A DNA stretch of 58,410 nucleotides from Sphingomonas sp. (GTDB lineage Bacteria > Pseudomonadota > Alphaproteobacteria > Sphingomonadales > Sphingomonadaceae), in contig NZ_JAPKNM010000016.1 of assembly GCF_026460985.1 (NCBI RefSeq), forward strand, positions 1 through 58,410. Reading direction: 5' to 3'. A program made the position numbers and the translations under genes. Below are positions 51,215-58,410 of this stretch, one piece after another (the first letter of the stretch is position 1; every line of letters begins with the position of its first letter). The notes beneath the pieces are model-generated. The model was given only the letters and a program-made list of their open reading frames with translations, ran no database searches and had not been told where the DNA came from.

Positions 51215-51934
51215 TCAGCCGCCGCGGTGGCGCTTCTTGCCCTCGAGCGCGGAGAGCACGCCGCGCAGCGTACGGAGCTCCTGCGACGACCAACTCGGTT
51301 TGGTGAGCAGAGTGCGGAGCGTCCGCCGCGTCGCGGGGACGCGATCGGGCGGGAAATAATAGCCCGAATCCTCGAGCAGCGCGTCGAGTTGGCCGATCAT
51401 CCCGTCCAGCTCCTCCTGCGGCGCGGGCGGATCGAGATCGGTAGCGGGCGGGCTGGCGAGGCTCGCACCCTTCGACCATTCATAGGCGACGAGGATCACC
51501 GCCTGAGCGAGGTTCAGGGAGCCGAATTCGGGATTGATCGGCACGGTGACGATCGTACGCGCCAGCGCGACGTCGTCGGTCTCGAGCCCCGAGCGCTCGG
51601 GGCCGAACAGAATCGCCGAGCGCTCGCTCGCGGCGCGGATCTCGCGCGCGGCGGTCTCGGGCGTCACCACCGGCTTGGTGACGCCGCGCTTGCGCACCGT
51701 CGTGGCATAGACCTGCCCGCAATCGGCGACCGCCTCGGCAACGCTGCCGAAGACCTGCGCCCTTTCGAGCACGACATCGGCACCGCTCGCCGCCGGCCCG
51801 GCCGAGGGATTGGGCCAGCCGTCGCGCGGGGCGACGAGGCGCATCTCGGCCAGCCCGAAATTGAGCATCGCGCGTGCCGCCTTGCCGATATTCTCGCCCA
51901 GTTGCGGGCGCACGAGGACGATGACGGGATTCAC
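51215..51934 (-). CDS. TrmJ/TrmH-family RNA 2'-O-methyltransferase
   Basis: 239 aa SPOUT-fold enzyme. [20 protein letters not shown] (motif 1), [16 protein letters not shown] (motif 2) and [20 protein letters not shown] (motif 3, AdoMet-binding knot). Most like TrmJ, which methylates tRNA position 32. The start overlaps the nrdR stop by 4 bp; last gene of the rpiB-glyA-nrdR operon. Confidence 0.92.
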   Translation of the reverse strand: MNPVIVLVRPQLGENIGKAARAMLNFGLAEMRLVAPRDGWPNPSAGPAASGADVVLERAQVFGSVAEAVADCGQVYATTVRKRGVTKPVVTPETAAREIRAASERSAILFGPERSGLETDDVALARTIVTVPINPEFGSLNLAQAVILVAYEWSKGASLASPPATDLDPPAPQEELDGMIGQLDALLEDSGYYFPPDRVPATRRTLRTLLTKPSWSSQELRTLRGVLSALEGKKRHRGG

Positions 51935-52392
51935 CCCTTGCCGACCTCGCTCACATTGCCGGCGAATTCCTCGAAATCCTTCGCCTCGCGGAAGTCCTTA
52001 TAGACCGAGGCGAAGCGGATATAGGCGACCGAATCCAGACCCTTCAGCCCCTGCATCACCAGTTCGCCGATCCGCTGGGACAATATCTCGGTGTCCCCCT
52101 GCGTCTCGAGCTGGCGCTGGATGCCCGACACCAGCCGCTCGATCTGCGCGGGCGTGATCGGCCGCTTGCGTGCCGCGGTCGAGACCGAGCGGACGAGCTT
52201 GTCGCGCTCGAACGGCTCGCGCCGGTCCCCGCTCTTCACCACGGTCAGGTCGCGCAGCTGGATGCGCTCGAACGTCGTGAAGCGCGCGGCGCACGCCTCG
52301 CACTGCCGCCGCCGCCGGATCGCCGCCCCGTCCTCGGTGGGGCGGCTGTCCTTCACCTGGCTGTCTTCATTTCCGCAGAAGGGGCAGCGCAA
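51931..52392 (-). CDS. nrdR: Transcriptional repressor NrdR
   Basis: 153 aa. Zinc ribbon ([18 protein letters not shown], then [13 protein letters not shown]) and an ATP-cone ([20 protein letters not shown]). It represses ribonucleotide reductase genes in response to ATP/dATP; a class II reductase lies elsewhere in this window. The start directly abuts the glyA stop, a conserved glyA-nrdR pairing in many bacteria. Confidence 0.97.
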   Translation of the reverse strand: MRCPFCGNEDSQVKDSRPTEDGAAIRRRRQCEACAARFTTFERIQLRDLTVVKSGDRREPFERDKLVRSVSTAARKRPITPAQIERLVSGIQRQLETQGDTEILSQRIGELVMQGLKGLDSVAYIRFASVYKDFREAKDFEEFAGNVSEVGKG

Positions 52393-53703
52393 TTACAGCT
52401 CCGGATAGATGGGGAAGCGTTCGCACAGCGCGCGGACGCGTTCGCGGACATTGGCCTCGACCTGTGCGTCGCCCTGCTCGCCATTCTTGCGCAGCCCGTC
52501 GAGCACGTCGGCGACCATGTTGCCGATCTCGCGGAACTCGGCCGGACCGAAGCCGCGCGTGGTGCCGGCAGGCGAACCGACGCGGATGCCGCTGGTCTTG
52601 ACCGGCGGCAGCGGATCGTTGGGGATGCCGTTCTTGTTGCAGGTGATCGCGGCGCGCTCGAGCGCCTCGTCGGCGTCCTTGCCGGTGACGCCGAGTGGGG
52701 TGAGGTCGACAAGCGCCAGATGCGTGTCGGTGCCGCCCGAGACGAGGTTGGCGCCGCGCTCGTTGAGCGTCGCGGCGAGCACCTTGGCGTTCTCGACGAT
52801 CGCCGCGGCATAGCTCTTGAAGTCGGGGCGCAGCGCCTCGCCGAACGCGACCGCCTTGGCGGCGATCACGTGCATCAGCGGACCGCCCTGGAGTCCCGGG
52901 AACACCGCGCTGTTGATCTTCTTGGCGATTGCTTCGTCATCGGTCATCACCATGCCGCCGCGCGGCCCGCGCAGCGTCTTGTGCGTGGTGGTGGTGACGA
53001 CATGCGCATGGCCGAACGGCGTGGGATGCACGCCGCCCGCGACCAGGCCGGCGAAATGCGCCATGTCGACCATGAAGAGCGCGCCGACCTCGTCCGCGAT
53101 CGCGCGGAAACGGGCGAAATCGATGATGCGCGGATAGGCCGAGCCGCCGGTGATGATCAGCTTGGGGCGATGCTCCTTGGCGAGCTTCTCGACCTGGTCG
53201 AAGTCGATCAGGTGCGTCTCGGGATCGACGCCATATTGGACCGCGTTGAACCACTTGCCCGACATCGCTGCCTTCGCACCGTGGGTCAGGTGGCCGCCGG
53301 CATCGAGGCTGAGGCCCATGATCGTGTCGCCCGGCTTGGTCAGCGCGAGCATCACCGCGCCGTTCGCCTGCGCGCCCGAATGCGGCTGGACGTTGGCAAA
53401 GCCGCAGCCGAACAACTGCTTGGCCCGATCGATCGCCAGCTGCTCGACTTCGTCGGAAGGATGGCAGCCCTGGTAATAGCGCTTACCCGGATAGCCCTCG
53501 GCGTACTTGTTGGTGAAGACCGAGCCCTGCGCCTCGAGCACTGCCTTGGAGACGATGTTCTCGGATGCGATCAGCTCGATCTGGTGCTGCTCGCGGTCGA
53601 GCTCGTGGCGTACGCCGGCGAAGACCGCGGGATCGACTTCGGAAAGCGATTTAGTGAAGAAGCCGTCGGGCTGGAGCCCTGCCATCTGGGGGTTGGTGCT
53701 CAT
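52393..53703 (-). CDS. glyA: Serine hydroxymethyltransferase
   Basis: 436 aa. PLP enzyme converting serine and tetrahydrofolate to glycine and methylene-THF. PLP-lysine in [29 protein letters not shown] and [14 protein letters not shown] are family signatures. AAGGAG precedes ATG 53703, which overlaps the rpiB stop by 4 bp. Confidence 0.98.
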   Translation of the reverse strand: MSTNPQMAGLQPDGFFTKSLSEVDPAVFAGVRHELDREQHQIELIASENIVSKAVLEAQGSVFTNKYAEGYPGKRYYQGCHPSDEVEQLAIDRAKQLFGCGFANVQPHSGAQANGAVMLALTKPGDTIMGLSLDAGGHLTHGAKAAMSGKWFNAVQYGVDPETHLIDFDQVEKLAKEHRPKLIITGGSAYPRIIDFARFRAIADEVGALFMVDMAHFAGLVAGGVHPTPFGHAHVVTTTTHKTLRGPRGGMVMTDDEAIAKKINSAVFPGLQGGPLMHVIAAKAVAFGEALRPDFKSYAAAIVENAKVLAATLNERGANLVSGGTDTHLALVDLTPLGVTGKDADEALERAAITCNKNGIPNDPLPPVKTSGIRVGSPAGTTRGFGPAEFREIGNMVADVLDGLRKNGEQGDAQVEANVRERVRALCERFPIYPEL

Positions 53704-54152
53704 GCGGGGCTCCTTTCGGGATGGCTGAGTTTTTCGACGCGACGCACGTGGCGGTCGCCCAGGAAGTCGGTTTCGAGGAAGGCGGTGACGCACGCCTTGG
53801 CCATCTCGGTGCCGATCAGGCGCGCGCCGAGGGCGATCACGTTCGCGTCGTTATGCTCGCGGGCGAGGCTCGCCGAGAGCGGCTCGGCGACCAGCGCGCA
53901 GCGCGCGGCGGGGTTGCGGTTGACCGCGATCGAGATGCCGATACCCGATCCGCACAGCGCGATCCCCGTCTCCGCCTCGCCCCGTTCGATGGCGCGGCCG
54001 AGCGCATAGCCGTAGTCGGGATAGTCGACGCTGTCGGTGTTGGCGGGCCCGAGATCAAGCACTTCGTGGCCGGCGCCACGCAACCATTCGGCGAGTTCCG
54101 ATTTCATGACGAAGGCGGCATGATCCGAGGCGATGGCGATACGGCGGGACAT
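53700..54152 (-). CDS. rpiB: Ribose 5-phosphate isomerase B
   Basis: 150 aa. [37 protein letters not shown] and [17 protein letters not shown] (active-site Cys) are the RpiB/LacAB signature. It interconverts ribose 5-phosphate and ribulose 5-phosphate. First gene of the four-gene operon with glyA, nrdR and the methyltransferase. Confidence 0.97.
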   Translation of the reverse strand: MSRRIAIASDHAAFVMKSELAEWLRGAGHEVLDLGPANTDSVDYPDYGYALGRAIERGEAETGIALCGSGIGISIAVNRNPAARCALVAEPLSASLAREHNDANVIALGARLIGTEMAKACVTAFLETDFLGDRHVRRVEKLSHPERSPA

Positions 54153-54214
54153 GCCGCGCTCCCTACGCCCTCGGGCCTGTGCTGGCTAGACCGAGACAAC
54201 CCTTGGAGACCAAA

Positions 54215-54484
54215 ATGCGCAAATCATTCCACGCCCTGGTGCCCGCGCTCGCGCTCGGCCTCGCGCTTGGCGCCTGTTCGCAAGGCACGCAGGACAATGT
54301 GGCGAGCGCGGTCGAGCAGACCGGCGACAGCCTCGAGAACGCCGCCGCCAAGACCGGCGACTTGATCGAGAACGGCGCCGACCGCGCCGGCCAGGCGATC
54401 GAGAATACCGCCGACGATGTCGGCGACGCCGTGGCCAACGGCACCCGCGACGTCGGCAACGAGATCGACAAGCGGACTCACTAG
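54215..54484 (+). CDS. Small helical lipoprotein
   Basis: 89 aa. Signal MRKSFHALVPALALGLALGAC with lipobox LGAC, then Asn/Asp/Ala-rich amphipathic repeats (SLENAAAKTGDLIENGADRA; GQAIENTADDVGDAVANGT) like the YtxH/entericidin-type stress lipoproteins. ATG 54215 is chosen as it begins the signal peptide. Divergent from rpiB. Confidence 0.8.
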   Translation: MRKSFHALVPALALGLALGACSQGTQDNVASAVEQTGDSLENAAAKTGDLIENGADRAGQAIENTADDVGDAVANGTRDVGNEIDKRTH

Positions 54485-54502
54485 ACCCTTGGCGCTTCGG
54501 CT

Positions 54503-54647
54503 CCCCTCCCTGGAAGGGAGGGGCTGGGGGTGGGTGCGCGCGTCCGCGCGCCCAAGAGATTCATCGCCAAGCAAATAAGCGTCAGACGAGGCATCGAGCC
54601 TCGCCTGACGCTACCCACCCCTTGATCCCCTCCCTGGAAGGGAGGGG
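54503..54647. repeat. Composite palindromic repeat element
   Basis: Two copies of CCCCTCCCTGGAAGGGAGGG in flanking arms (with GGGGGTGGGT / ACCCACCCC extensions) enclose a hairpin at 54578-54612, AGCGTCAG...CTGACGCT. Same sequence family as the element inside recF. It fills most of the 54485-54784 gap; the remainder holds the Pho-box-like site. Confidence 0.8.
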
Positions 54648-54702
54648 AAACCAAATGTCGAGCCGCCGCCGCGCAAGGTCTGCCGGACGCGGACGCGGGC
54701 CG

Positions 54703-54720
54703 GTGACAAGATTCTGTCAC
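54703..54720. promoter_or_regulatory. Pho-box-like site upstream of btaAB
   Basis: GTGACAAGATTCTGTCAC, 65 bp before btaA. It has one perfect CTGTCAC half-site and about 13 of 18 positions of the PhoB consensus; it is also a perfect 6-bp inverted repeat (GTGACA / TGTCAC), so another dimeric regulator is possible. Confidence 0.5.
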
Positions 54721-54784
54721 ACGCGGCGATTAGGGCGGAAGCACTCCGCCCGGACATTGCACGGGCGCCTCCTGGAGTCCGGCC

Positions 54785-56029
54785 ATGGGAACTCTCGCCA
54801 AGACGCCGAAGAACGGCGCCGTTCGCGGTGCGGTGCATCGCCACGAGCATCTCAGCAGGGAGGGCCTGCTCGAACGCGCCTTCACCTTTGCGTTTCGCGG
54901 GCTGGTCTATGCCCAGATCTGGGAAGACCCGGTCATCGACATGGAGGCGCTGGAGATCACGCCCGACAGCCATGTCGTGACGATCGCCTCGGGAGGGTGC
55001 AACGTGTTCTCGTACCTGACCGCCGATCCGAAGCGGATCACCGCGGTGGACCTCAATCCCGCGCATGTCGCGCTCAACAAGCTCAAGCAGGCCGCGGCAT
55101 TGCATCTGCCCGACTATGCGAGCTTCCGCGCCTTCTTCGCCGATGCCGACCGCGCCGAGAACATCGCGCTGTACGAGCGGCATCTGCGCCCGCATCTCGA
55201 CGAAGCGACCCGCGCTTATTGGGAGAGCCGCGACCTGCGCGGGCGCCGTCGCATCTCGGGCTTCGCGACGGGCTTCTACCGCCAGGGGCTGCTCGGGAAC
55301 CTGATCGGCTTCGTCCATTTTCTGGGCCGACTCTACCGCATCGATCCGCGCGAGATCCTGAAGGCCAAGTCGATCGAGGAGCAGCGCGCGATCTTCGAGA
55401 CGCGCTATGCGCCCTTCTTCGAGAAGAAGTTCCTGCGCTGGCTGGTCGACCAGCCCGCCGCCTTGTTCGGCTTCGGCATCCCGCCGGCGCAATACGACCT
55501 GCTCAAGGTCGACGATGCGCAGGGCATCACCGGCGCGCTCAAGAGCCGGCTGCGCAAGCTCGCCTGCGACTTCGACATCAAGGACAATTTCTACGCCTGG
55601 CAAGCCTTCGGGCGGGGCTATGGCAAGCATGAAGACGCGCCGCTGCCGCCCTATCTCCAGGCGGCGAATTATGACGAGGTCCGCGAGCGCGCCGACCGCG
55701 TCGAGATCCGGCACACCAACTATGCCGATTATCTCGAAAGCATGCCCGCCCAGTCGCTCGATCGCTACATCCTGCTCGACGCGCAGGACTGGATGACCGA
55801 CGCGCAGCTCACCCGGATCTGGAGCGAGATCACGCGGACGGCCAAGCCCGGCGCGCGCGTGCTCTATCGCACCGCGGCGGCGCCGGATGTCGTCGCGGGG
55901 CACGTTCCCGACGCGATCCTCGACCAGTGGCAATATGCCGATCCCGCGCAGCTCGACGACTGGACGCGCCGCGATCGCTCGTCGGTCTATGGCGCGACGC
56001 ATCTCTGGACGCTGAAGCCGCACGCATGA
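54785..56029 (+). CDS. btaA: BtaA: AdoMet:diacylglycerol 3-amino-3-carboxypropyl transferase
   Basis: 414 aa DUF3419 protein. Residues VYAQIWEDPVIDMEAL and VVTIASGGCNVFSYLTADPK (AdoMet binding), then ITAVDLNPAHVALNKLK, are family hallmarks. It makes diacylglyceryl-homoserine, the first step to the betaine lipid DGTS, which replaces phospholipids under phosphate limitation. The following methyltransferase overlaps its stop (ATGA). Confidence 0.93.
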   Translation: MGTLAKTPKNGAVRGAVHRHEHLSREGLLERAFTFAFRGLVYAQIWEDPVIDMEALEITPDSHVVTIASGGCNVFSYLTADPKRITAVDLNPAHVALNKLKQAAALHLPDYASFRAFFADADRAENIALYERHLRPHLDEATRAYWESRDLRGRRRISGFATGFYRQGLLGNLIGFVHFLGRLYRIDPREILKAKSIEEQRAIFETRYAPFFEKKFLRWLVDQPAALFGFGIPPAQYDLLKVDDAQGITGALKSRLRKLACDFDIKDNFYAWQAFGRGYGKHEDAPLPPYLQAANYDEVRERADRVEIRHTNYADYLESMPAQSLDRYILLDAQDWMTDAQLTRIWSEITRTAKPGARVLYRTAAAPDVVAGHVPDAILDQWQYADPAQLDDWTRRDRSSVYGATHLWTLKPHA

Positions 56030-56682
56030 CCGCGATGGCCAGCGACCAGAAGGCGCTGATGGACGATGTCTATGCGCTCCATCGCCACTTCTACGACTTC
56101 ACGCGGCGATTCTATCTGTTGGGGCGCGACCGGCTGATCCAGCGCCTCGCGCCGCCGCCGGACGGCACGGTGGTCGAGGTCGGCTGCGGCACCGCGCGCA
56201 ACCTCATCGTAGCGGCGAAGCGCTGGCCCGATGCGCGCTTCCACGGCTTCGACATCAGCGAGGCGATGCTCGACACCGCGCGCAAATCGGTCGCGCGGGC
56301 AGGACTGGCGGACCGGATCACGCTGGCACAGGGCGACGCGGGCAATTTCGACACGTCGGCGCTGTTCGGGCTCGAAAAGGTCGACCGGCTCTTCATGAGC
56401 TATACGCTGTCGATGATCCCGCCCTGGCAGGAAGCGATCGAACGCGGCGCGGCCAGCCTCGCGCCCGGCGGCAGCCTGCACATCGTCGATTTCGGCCAGT
56501 ATGAGCGGCTTCCCGGCTGGGCGAAGCGCTTCCACTTCAAGTCGCTCAACGATTTCCACGTCTTCCCGCGCCGCGAATTGCCGGCGGTGCTGAAGCGCGT
56601 CGCGGAAGCGCAGGACCTCAGCCTCGAATTCACGCCGCTCTATCGCGGCTATGCGTGGAGCGCGGCCCTCACCAGGGCCTAG
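56026..56682 (+). CDS. btaB: BtaB: N-methyltransferase for betaine lipid
   Basis: 218 aa class I methyltransferase. VVEVGCGTARNLIVAAKRWP and FHGFDISEAMLDTARKSV form the AdoMet site; the N-terminal YDFTRRFYLLGRDRLI is typical of BtaB. It adds three methyl groups to DGHS giving DGTS. Coupled to btaA by a 4-bp overlap. Confidence 0.92.
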   Translation: MTAMASDQKALMDDVYALHRHFYDFTRRFYLLGRDRLIQRLAPPPDGTVVEVGCGTARNLIVAAKRWPDARFHGFDISEAMLDTARKSVARAGLADRITLAQGDAGNFDTSALFGLEKVDRLFMSYTLSMIPPWQEAIERGAASLAPGGSLHIVDFGQYERLPGWAKRFHFKSLNDFHVFPRRELPAVLKRVAEAQDLSLEFTPLYRGYAWSAALTRA

Positions 56683-57290
56683 CCGCCCAACCGGCCGGGA
56701 TCGTAGACCCGCACGATCCACGAGATGTAATAAGCGAGGTAGAGGATCGCGAAGGCGAGCTGGAAGCGCGCATTGCGCGTGCGCATCGCCACCAAAGCGA
56801 GCGCGACGGTGCCGGCGATGCGCAGCGGATATTCGGCGCCGAAGCTCGCCAGATAGGCATGGCCCTTGATCGCCGTGTCGAACCAGTCGGTCAGCATCGA
56901 CACGATCAGCAGCCCGAAGAACCAGCCCCGGCGCGACAGGAAATAGTCCTTATAGCCTTCATATTCTTCGAGATCGTCGGGGAAGAGGATGTTCGCCATC
57001 AGCGCGAACTGGAAGGCATAGAACAATACGAACAAGAACAGCTCGAATCGCCAATGCACGATCGCGGCGAGGCCGAACTCCCACCACCAGAAATGGATCG
57101 AGGCGATCAGCACGATCAGCGCCCACAGGAGATGGACCGGATAGACCTTGAGCTTGCCCGGATGCTGGACGAACTTCGCCAGCCCGGCGAGGATGCGCGT
57201 GATCGCAATCCCCAGCACGATGCTGATGATCACGCGGATATGGAGATAGAGCTCGTGGGCGACTTCGGGGCCGGGCGGTTGCGCGGCCAA
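56679..57290 (-). CDS. Hypothetical membrane protein (six-TM)
   Basis: 203 aa with about six hydrophobic helices (IIISIVLGIAITRILAGLAK; LLWALIVLIASIHFWWWEF) and few charges apart from loops. No motif recognised. Tail-to-tail 4-bp overlap with btaB and just downstream of hemA on the same strand (4 bp gap), so it may be transcribed with hemA. Confidence 0.85.
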   Translation of the reverse strand: MAAQPPGPEVAHELYLHIRVIISIVLGIAITRILAGLAKFVQHPGKLKVYPVHLLWALIVLIASIHFWWWEFGLAAIVHWRFELFLFVLFYAFQFALMANILFPDDLEEYEGYKDYFLSRRGWFFGLLIVSMLTDWFDTAIKGHAYLASFGAEYPLRIAGTVALALVAMRTRNARFQLAFAILYLAYYISWIVRVYDPGRLGG

Positions 57291-57294
57291 GGCG

Positions 57295-58410
57295 TCAGGC
57301 CGCGAGCCGGAGCTCCAGCCGGCCCCAGATCTCGACGAGTGCGCTGACGAGCTCGCGCATCATCGCCTCGTCGTGCGCGGGGCCGGGGGTGAAGCGCAGC
57401 CGCTCGGTGCCACGGGGTACCGTCGGATAGTTGATCGGCTGGACGTAGACGCCGTATTCGGCGAGCAGCACGTCGCTGATCTTCTTGGCCTTGACCGGAT
57501 CGCCGACCATCAGCGGCACGATGTGCGTGGTCGAGGGCAGCACCGGCAGCCCGGCCTCGGCCATCAGCCGCTTGAGCGTCGCCGCCGCCTGCTGCTGGCC
57601 GTCGCGCTCCACGCTCGAGGCCTTGAGGTGCTTCACGCTCGCCAGCGCGCCCGCGACGAGGACGGGCGAGAGCGAGGTGGTGAAGATGAAGCCCGGCGCA
57701 TAAGAGCGGATCACGTCGATGATCACCTGGTCCGCGGCGATGTAGCCGCCCATCACCCCGAAGGCCTTGCCCAGCGTCCCCTCGATGATCGTGATGCGAT
57801 TCGCCACGGCGTCGCGCTCGGAGATGCCGCCGCCGCGCGCGCCGTACATGCCCACGGCATGGACCTCGTCGAGATAGGTCAGCGCGTTGTACTTGTCGGC
57901 CAGGTCGCAGATCGCCGCGATCGGCGCGATGTCGGCGTCCATCGAATAGACGCTCTCGAACGCGATCAGCTTGGGCGCGCCGGAATCGTCGGCGGCGAGC
58001 AATTCCTCGAGATGCGCGAGGTCGTTGTGGCGGAACACCCGCTTCTCGCAGCCCGAATTGCGGATCCCCGCGATCATCGAGGCATGGTTCAGTTCGTCCG
58101 AATAGACGATGCAGCCCGGCATCAACTTGGCGAGCGTCGAGAGCGTCGCCTCGTTCGAGACATAGCCCGAGGTGAAGAGCAGAGCCCCTTCCTTGCCGTG
58201 CAGGTCGGCAAGCTCGTGCTCGAGCTCGATATGGTAATGCGTGTTGCCGCCGATGTTGCGCGTGCCGCCCGAGCCCGCGCCGACATCGTGGAGCGCCTCC
58301 TCCATCGCCGCGATCACCGCGGGATGCTGGCCCATCGCCAGATAGTCGTTCGAGCACCACACCGTGATCGGCTTCGGCCCGTTATGCCCCGCGAAGCAGC
58401 GCGCGTTCGG
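57295..58410 (-). CDS. hemA: 5-aminolevulinate synthase (partial, cut by window edge)
   Basis: 371 visible residues; the N-terminus lies beyond the right edge. Condenses glycine with succinyl-CoA, the alphaproteobacterial route to heme. [39 protein letters not shown] and the PLP-lysine in [18 protein letters not shown] identify it. [17 protein letters not shown] is the conserved C-terminal core. An open frame in another phase over the same DNA is spurious. Confidence 0.97.
   Translation of the reverse strand, partial: PNARCFAGHNGPKPITVWCSNDYLAMGQHPAVIAAMEEALHDVGAGSGGTRNIGGNTHYHIELEHELADLHGKEGALLFTSGYVSNEATLSTLAKLMPGCIVYSDELNHASMIAGIRNSGCEKRVFRHNDLAHLEELLAADDSGAPKLIAFESVYSMDADIAPIAAICDLADKYNALTYLDEVHAVGMYGARGGGISERDAVANRITIIEGTLGKAFGVMGGYIAADQVIIDVIRSYAPGFIFTTSLSPVLVAGALASVKHLKASSVERDGQQQAAATLKRLMAEAGLPVLPSTTHIVPLMVGDPVKAKKISDVLLAEYGVYVQPINYPTVPRGTERLRFTPGPAHDEAMMRELVSALVEIWGRLELRLAA

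Overview
The window looks like part of a chromosome from a high-GC alphaproteobacterium, most likely a Sphingomonas-type member of the Sphingomonadaceae. The signs are GC-rich third codon positions, a HemA-type 5-aminolevulinate synthase, a dnaN / recF / gyrB neighbourhood, several TonB-dependent receptors, and small beta-barrel and lipoprotein families typical of that group. I see no rRNA, tRNA, CRISPR array, transposase or phage gene. Both ends cut genes: an unidentified secreted protein on the left and hemA on the right.

Layout. (1) 1-12 kb, housekeeping: histidine phosphatase, two tandem beta-barrel proteins, dnaN, a COQ4-family gene, two paralogous exported proteins, recF, a small ArsR regulator and gyrB. 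recF carries an in-frame palindromic element. (2) 12-15.4 kb, copper uptake: a DUF2946-like protein, an OprC-type receptor with CxxxM and HxM copper motifs, and a TonB. (3) 15.6-31 kb, low-oxygen / nitrogen-oxide island: hemN, class II ribonucleotide reductase, pseudoazurin, copper nitrite reductase nirK, an Fe-S Crp/Fnr regulator, an alternative oxidase, FixL/FixJ, NnrS, quinol NO reductase and a UbiM-like hydroxylase. Several FNR-type boxes and one 39-bp block duplicated upstream of the oxidase and norB suggest joint control by FNR and possibly FixJ. No nitrate reductase or N2O reductase is visible, so the encoded path is nitrite to N2O. (4) 31-35 kb: alcohol and aldehyde dehydrogenases with a GAF/Fis regulator.

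(5) 35-40.2 kb: an operon of a BlaI-type repressor, an M56 (BlaR1-type) protease with C-terminal repeats, a separate secreted protein made of the same repeats, and a TonB-dependent receptor, with two BlaI-type operators in front. (6) 40.3-44.7 kb: an NrtA-like ABC transporter with SCO and cupredoxin-like genes, facing a PCuAC copper chaperone. (7) 44.7-49.8 kb: a LuxR-type regulator and a five-gene secreted-protein cluster (Gly-rich protein, small secreted protein, C39 peptidase, exported protein, coiled-coil beta-barrel). Its composition resembles the Pseudomonas Fap functional-amyloid system and it is my best candidate for an undescribed system. (8) 50-58.4 kb: rpsD, chorismate mutase, an rpiB-glyA-nrdR-RNA methyltransferase operon, a lipoprotein, btaA-btaB (betaine lipid synthesis) behind a Pho-box-like site, a membrane protein and hemA.

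All calls come from reading the sequence and recalling families. No database search was run.
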